DNA of 9,478 bases, taken from assembly GCA_021160985.1 (NCBI GenBank), contig JAGHBN010000152.1, forward strand, positions 1-9,478. The letters are read 5' to 3'. This document shows positions 5,967-9,478 of the stretch, one piece after another (the first letter of the stretch is position 1; each line of letters opens with the position of its first letter). The notes below the pieces were generated by a model, which was not told the DNA's origin, did not search any database, and saw only the letters and a list, made by a program, of their open reading frames with translations. This DNA comes from Thermococcus sp. GTDB lineage: Archaea > Methanobacteriota_B > Thermococci > Thermococcales > Thermococcaceae. A program made the translations under genes and the position numbers.

Positions 5967-6037
5967 GATCAAAATCTGACCTTCAATAATCACAAGATTT
6001 TTAGTTGGTTAAGCCCATAATTCTCCTCGGTGTTTGT

Positions 6038-9001
6038 ATGAACACCATCAAACTCCTTGCCATAATGATTACCTTGGTTATGGTTTCCGCATGCTTGAAC
6101 CAGCCTACGAGAACAAGCTCATCACACTCATCTTCTAACCCTTCTCACTCACCCCCCACGGCGTCTCCAAGAGGGGTTATTGACGTTAACCCTCCTAAGA
6201 TTATTGATTTTAATTACACTCCTACTAAGGTTGTTTGGGATAAGGTTTGTGATGTTAGAGTGAGTTTTAGGGTGGTTGATGATGAGGGTAGGATTAATCG
6301 CGTGGTTTTAAAATTCATTCCCGTGGAGTACGAGTACTTCATCACAAAATATGGAATGCGCCCGGAGGATTACCCGAAAGTCTTTCCACCCGAGAAAGAG
6401 CGAGTTTACGAGTTAAAACCCGTTGATGGTGTCTTTGATGAACTGAAAGAAGAATTCAGCGTAGAAATCAAGAACATCACTGGAGGAAGAGAGTACAAGA
6501 TAATCATAACCGCAGAGGATGAAGCCGGGAACACCCGAAAATTCGAGTACAAAACACCTTACATTAGACAATACGAGAACTTTGGAAGACAATTATATGA
6601 AAAGGGGATAATCGTTGGGGCTAGTTATATGCCTTGGGATTTTGGATGTATTCCTATGAAAGATGGATACACTCCTATTATGGGAAAATACGATACATTA
6701 GATGATATTGTTCAATGGAAGCATATAGATTGGGCGGGGTACGCTGGCATAAATGTTTTTTGGATAAGTTCAAATTTAGAATCGGAAAGAGAAAAAGAAG
6801 TTATAAGAAAATTTCTATCTAGAAAAGGAATAAAAATCGAAATTATGATTGGGCCTCATGAAAAAATGAAGAGAGGCGAGAAAGATCTCCCTGAATGGGG
6901 AATTGATTTGAGTAATGACTACAACTCAAGAATTTTTTTGAAGATTGTAAAGAATGGAAGAGAATTTTATGCCCATCCATCTTACTTAAGAAGTGATGGA
7001 GAACCAGTGCTGTATATATGGGACGAGGCCGCGCTGTTTAATCAGGAGGAAGTCTACAGAGAAATTGAGGAGACTTACAACGTCTCAATCGTAGCCGACT
7101 GGCTTCCAAGTATCCCAACTCTACCGGATGACCAGTACGTGGAATACCTTCTGGAGAATTACAGGGGGGCGGGACTCGAAGAAGTAGACGCTTACACAGG
7201 TTGGATTGGGTTCCACAAAGTCGGTACTGACACTAAGACACTCGTTAATAACTACCTCTACTACTACGAGCGTGCCCTCAAGGAATGGAAGGCCTTCACC
7301 AAATCCTCCGGAAAGATTTTTATCGTCACAGTTACCCCGGGCTTTGACAACAGTTATTCCTGGGGTGGGCCACAGGTTCCATTGCCCCGTTCTCCGGAAC
7401 TTTTTGGAAAACGATTGAGGATTGCCATGAAATACCTCGACGAGGAGCATCGAGAAGTAAAGATAGACACTTGGAATGATTACGGTGAATGGAGTTACAT
7501 TGAGCCTTCTCAAAACGAGGGGTTTGTGTATCTTGATGTTCTCAAGCAAGTTCTAGAGGAGTACTTGGAGAACGTCACTTCACCGGAGCCTCAAGTTCTG
7601 GATTTTAACTGGACGCCTACCAAAGTTATCTGGGATAAGGTTTATGATATTAAAGTCAGTTTTAAGGTCTCTTACCCGCCTGATGAGATTTCCAGCGTGA
7701 AGTTGATCTTCAAACCGGAGAATTACTCGTACTTTATAACCGAATACGGGATGAGGCGGGAGGATTATTATAAAGTCTTTCCCAATGACTCCCGCGTTTA
7801 CGAGTTAGAACCGGTCGATGGAGTTCTTGACGAACCCATGGAAGAGTTTGAAGTTAACATCACTAACATCACCGGAGGCGCCGAGTACTGGATAATCATT
7901 CAAATTCAAACAAAAAACGGGAGGACAATCGAGTACAAAACAAAAACACCATACATCCGGCAGTACGAAAACTTCGGCAGGCAATTATACGAGAAGGGAA
8001 TAATCGTTGGGACACCTTATTATTTGTGGTATAGGGAGGATTTAAGTAACTGGCATGATTATGGACATAAATATACACCTTTGATTGGAACGTATAAATC
8101 AAGCGATCCAACCGTAATTTCAAAGCACATTGACTGGGCTACGGGATATGGGGTTAATCTTTTTTTAGTTTCCTGGAGTGGTTATGAAGAGGGTGATTTA
8201 AAATTCTTTGATGAAAACCTCCAGTTAATGTTTAATCTCGAGATTTCCAAAGATATTTACATTGCTATTCTATATGAATCTGTGGGGAGACTAATCAGCA
8301 GACCGGCGCCAGTTTACATATCTTTCAATGACGAAGAGAATGTTGACATTTTAACCAATGATTTGGAGTATCTTGCCAAGACGTATTTCTCAAAAGAAAA
8401 CTATTTGCATATGGAGGGCAGGCCTGTTATTTATCTTTATGGATCTAAAGGGTACACAGGAGACCTTGAAAGCGCACTTAGAAAGATAAGAAATGCTATC
8501 ATTAACGAACATGGAACGGACCTCTTTATGATTTCCGATCACGCACACCCGCTAGCAGATATAAACGACCCTGTGTGGATCAATAGATTAAAACAGTTTG
8601 ATGGTGTGACTGTATGGTTGGGTGGGTATTTACCCGATGGAAAATATGTTGGAGGTAGCTATAATGATCAACTAAAAAGCAACTATTTCAAGTGGTATAA
8701 TTTAACACATGAACTTGGAGTTTTTTTGATACCCTTCGGAACACCAGAATTTGACAACCGACTATCTTGGGGTGCACCAGATTCGATACCTATACCCCGC
8801 GATAAAAGCAGCTCAGAGCAGAATTTACAAACTCTTTTGAAATATTCAAGTGAATTACCGGGCCAGTATAAAATGGTCTTTTGGGGCACCTTCAATGACT
8901 TCTTCGAGAGTACCACACTTGAACCGAGCGTAGAATACGGATTTTCGCCTCTTAAAGTGTTGAAGGATGTTCTAAGTGAATACGCGAATCGCTTTAATTG
9001 A
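6038..9001 (+). CDS. lipoprotein with two Ig-like plus GH99/WbsX-like modules
   Basis: A 987-residue surface lipoprotein made of two tandem copies of the same module. Residues 1-18 are a signal peptide ending in the lipobox VSAC, with Cys19 as lipid anchor; 20-46 is a Ser/Thr/Pro linker. Each module has a beta-sandwich domain (about 52-172 and 518-636; FNYTPTKVVWDK / FNWTPTKVIWDK) and a barrel like family GH99 endo-mannosidases and WbsX-like proteins (about 190-510 and 655-985). Shared barrel signs are YTPxxGxY...HIDW (229-232, 697-700), a strand ending in Glu (E275 in GPHE, E747 in LYES), TPxFDN (433-438, 902-907), and the end motif TWNDYGEWSYIEPS (478-491) / TFNDFFESTTLEPS (951-964). A role in cutting mannose-type or other surface or environmental glycans is inferred. 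I chose ATG 6038, seven bases after GGTG, because it starts the signal peptide exactly; TTG 6005 would add 11 residues. GC is low and patchy, unlike its neighbours. Several N-glycosylation sequons (NIT, NYS, NLT) fit an exported protein. Confidence 0.85.
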   Translation: MNTIKLLAIMITLVMVSACLNQPTRTSSSHSSSNPSHSPPTASPRGVIDVNPPKIIDFNYTPTKVVWDKVCDVRVSFRVVDDEGRINRVVLKFIPVEYEYFITKYGMRPEDYPKVFPPEKERVYELKPVDGVFDELKEEFSVEIKNITGGREYKIIITAEDEAGNTRKFEYKTPYIRQYENFGRQLYEKGIIVGASYMPWDFGCIPMKDGYTPIMGKYDTLDDIVQWKHIDWAGYAGINVFWISSNLESEREKEVIRKFLSRKGIKIEIMIGPHEKMKRGEKDLPEWGIDLSNDYNSRIFLKIVKNGREFYAHPSYLRSDGEPVLYIWDEAALFNQEEVYREIEETYNVSIVADWLPSIPTLPDDQYVEYLLENYRGAGLEEVDAYTGWIGFHKVGTDTKTLVNNYLYYYERALKEWKAFTKSSGKIFIVTVTPGFDNSYSWGGPQVPLPRSPELFGKRLRIAMKYLDEEHREVKIDTWNDYGEWSYIEPSQNEGFVYLDVLKQVLEEYLENVTSPEPQVLDFNWTPTKVIWDKVYDIKVSFKVSYPPDEISSVKLIFKPENYSYFITEYGMRREDYYKVFPNDSRVYELEPVDGVLDEPMEEFEVNITNITGGAEYWIIIQIQTKNGRTIEYKTKTPYIRQYENFGRQLYEKGIIVGTPYYLWYREDLSNWHDYGHKYTPLIGTYKSSDPTVISKHIDWATGYGVNLFLVSWSGYEEGDLKFFDENLQLMFNLEISKDIYIAILYESVGRLISRPAPVYISFNDEENVDILTNDLEYLAKTYFSKENYLHMEGRPVIYLYGSKGYTGDLESALRKIRNAIINEHGTDLFMISDHAHPLADINDPVWINRLKQFDGVTVWLGGYLPDGKYVGGSYNDQLKSNYFKWYNLTHELGVFLIPFGTPEFDNRLSWGAPDSIPIPRDKSSSEQNLQTLLKYSSELPGQYKMVFWGTFNDFFESTTLEPSVEYGFSPLKVLKDVLSEYANRFN
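6191..7564 (+). repeat. internal module copy 1 of the GH99-like gene
   Basis: Codes for residues 52-509, from PPKIIDF to VLKQVLEEY. It aligns with copy 2 throughout; offsets between matching motifs range from 464 to 473 residues, showing only small indels. The first 140 residues and the joint segment after them are most alike. Confidence 0.8.
7589..8983 (+). repeat. internal module copy 2 of the GH99-like gene
   Basis: Codes for residues 518-982, from PQVLDF to VLKDVLSEY. The joint segment TPYIRQ...GIIVG (637-658) is identical in protein to copy 1 (173-194), while the 66 DNA bases differ at 12 positions, all of them silent. The barrel that follows is far less alike. Confidence 0.8.
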
Positions 9002-9145
9002 CAAACTAGCAGGTCCCTTTCAAAAGACTTCGAAGACATTAAACATTACCTATCAAAAGCTTACCCTCTCACAAGTTTCCCGAAACCTTTAAATACCTCT
9101 TCAGCTTTTAGTTAATTTGGGTAAGAAAAATGGGAGGTGGTGGTC
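9002..9145. other. spacer between the GH99-like gene and the phosphoesterase-like gene
   Basis: 144 bases. No T-run terminator follows the TGA at 8999-9001. The right half carries the promoter and leader of the next gene. No copy of the tRNA 3' end or other att-like sequence was found here. Confidence 0.5.
9080..9095 (+). promoter_or_regulatory. strong BRE/TATA promoter of the phosphoesterase-like gene
   Basis: CCGAAACC followed by TTTAAATA (TATA 9088-9095). A start near 9117-9120 gives a leader of about 28 bases that contains GGAGGTGG at 9133-9140. Confidence 0.65.
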
Positions 9146-9478
9146 ATGGTTCACGTGGCTGTTCTGGCGAACATCAACGGGAACCTCCCGGCACTGGCCA
9201 AGGCTCTCGAGAGGATTGAAGAGCTCAAAGAGGAAGGGTACCAGATTGAGAAGTACTACATCCTCGGGAACACCATCGGACTCTTCCCCTACCCAGGCGA
9301 AGTCCTCGACACTCTCGATGACCTCATAAAGAGGAACACCGTAAAGGTCATCCGCGGTGAGTTCGACCAGATAATAGCCGCAAGCGACCCCCATGCGGAG
9401 GGTCCCGACTACATCGACAGGCTCGACATCCCCGCCCACATAAAAGCGGCCCTCAAGTACACGTGGGAGGCCCTCGGT
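9146..9478 (+). CDS. metallophosphoesterase-like protein, 5' part (runs off right edge)
   Basis: The visible 111 residues start MVHVAVLANINGNLPALAKA. The layout follows YfcE/MPP-type phosphoesterases: a first strand and loop normally reading SDIHGN, a second normally GDxVG, then GNHD. Here these read ANINGN (8-13), GNTIG (41-45) and GEFDQ (71-75). The first-motif Asp and His and the second-motif Asp are Asn, and the GNHD Asn and His are Glu and Phe. The fold is therefore recognisable, but the two-metal site looks partly or wholly lost. It could be a pseudoenzyme with a binding or regulatory role, or use metals differently; the second half, with the remaining His ligands, is outside the window. 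The ATG is set by GGAGGTGG with 5-base spacing. GC (about 57% over 9181-9240, hand count) is back to the housekeeping level, so this gene belongs to the core rather than to the insert. Confidence 0.75.
   Translation, partial: MVHVAVLANINGNLPALAKALERIEELKEEGYQIEKYYILGNTIGLFPYPGEVLDTLDDLIKRNTVKVIRGEFDQIIAASDPHAEGPDYIDRLDIPAHIKAALKYTWEALG

Larger units (their letters stand above)
5441..6037. other. 600-base non-coding, repeat-bearing stretch after the tRNA
   Basis: No frame on either strand in this stretch looks like a Thermococcus protein. GC is about 43% (hand count of 5641-5760), below the housekeeping genes. It holds two 7-bp hairpins with 3-base loops (5560-5576 and 5760-5776), a pair of imperfect direct repeats (5843-5874 and 5931-5961), two TCTGAACTC words (5609 and 5785 region), several GAGCGC/AGCGC words that are partly inverted (about 5640, 5771, 5819, 5834), and GGTTTAAAACC at about 5730. 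This density of short repeats suggests a dispersed intergenic element, a decayed mobile element or a structured RNA. None of these can be chosen without a genome search. Confidence 0.5.

Noticed and set aside
7121..7549. 142-codon minus-strand frame
   Set aside because: Antisense to the first GH99-like barrel, with no motif and no promoter.
5441..9145. Attachment-site copy of the tRNA 3' end
   Set aside because: Searched by eye for TTCGAATCCCGCC and the following acceptor sequence downstream of the tRNA and found none.
9101..9439. 112-codon minus-strand frame
   Set aside because: Antisense to the phosphoesterase-like gene and its strong promoter; composition is that of a shadow.

Overview
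The window looks like chromosomal DNA of a hyperthermophilic archaeon of the order Thermococcales, most likely a Thermococcus. The evidence is an archaeal DnaG, an archaeal histone of Thermococcus type, an archaeal GluRS, Lys/Glu-rich proteins, TATA boxes such as TTTATATA and TTTAAATA with purine-rich BRE-like flanks, GGTG-type ribosome binding sites alternating with leaderless starts, and about 54-57% GC in the housekeeping genes I counted by hand.

Left part (1-5316), all genes on the minus strand, an information-processing and nucleotide-pool block. From right to left it holds dut (dUTPase of the Dcd/Dut fold), a histone gene, a B12-binding-type radical SAM protein of the MJ_1487-like group, a four-helix membrane protein, a small TOPRIM protein (UPF0292 type) overlapping dnaG by ATGA, and the 5' end of gltX (glutamyl-tRNA synthetase), which runs off the left edge. 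Most of these have a visible TATA box of their own, so they are mainly short transcription units; the firm operon is UPF0292-dnaG, which places two TOPRIM proteins under one promoter.

Middle (5317-5440): a very compact divergent promoter region between dut and a plus-strand tRNA-Arg(UCG) with encoded CCA.

Right part (5441-9001), an accessory-looking insert. About 600 non-coding bases of lower GC carry two 7-bp triloop hairpins and an imperfect 30-bp direct repeat. They are followed by one large plus-strand gene for a 987-residue lipoprotein. This protein is a tandem duplication of an Ig-like beta domain plus a GH99/WbsX-like glycoside-hydrolase barrel. Its GC content changes in blocks along the gene (about 34% to 50%), which suggests a mosaic or acquired origin. 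Next to a tRNA gene this resembles a genomic island, but no second copy of the tRNA 3' end is present in the window.

Right edge (9002-9478): a strong promoter and the 5' part of a metallophosphoesterase-like gene of normal GC, in which the usual metal-binding motifs appear altered.

The most interesting object is the duplicated GH99-like surface lipoprotein with its mosaic composition and its repeat-bearing upstream region. No CRISPR array, transposase, integrase or rRNA was seen.
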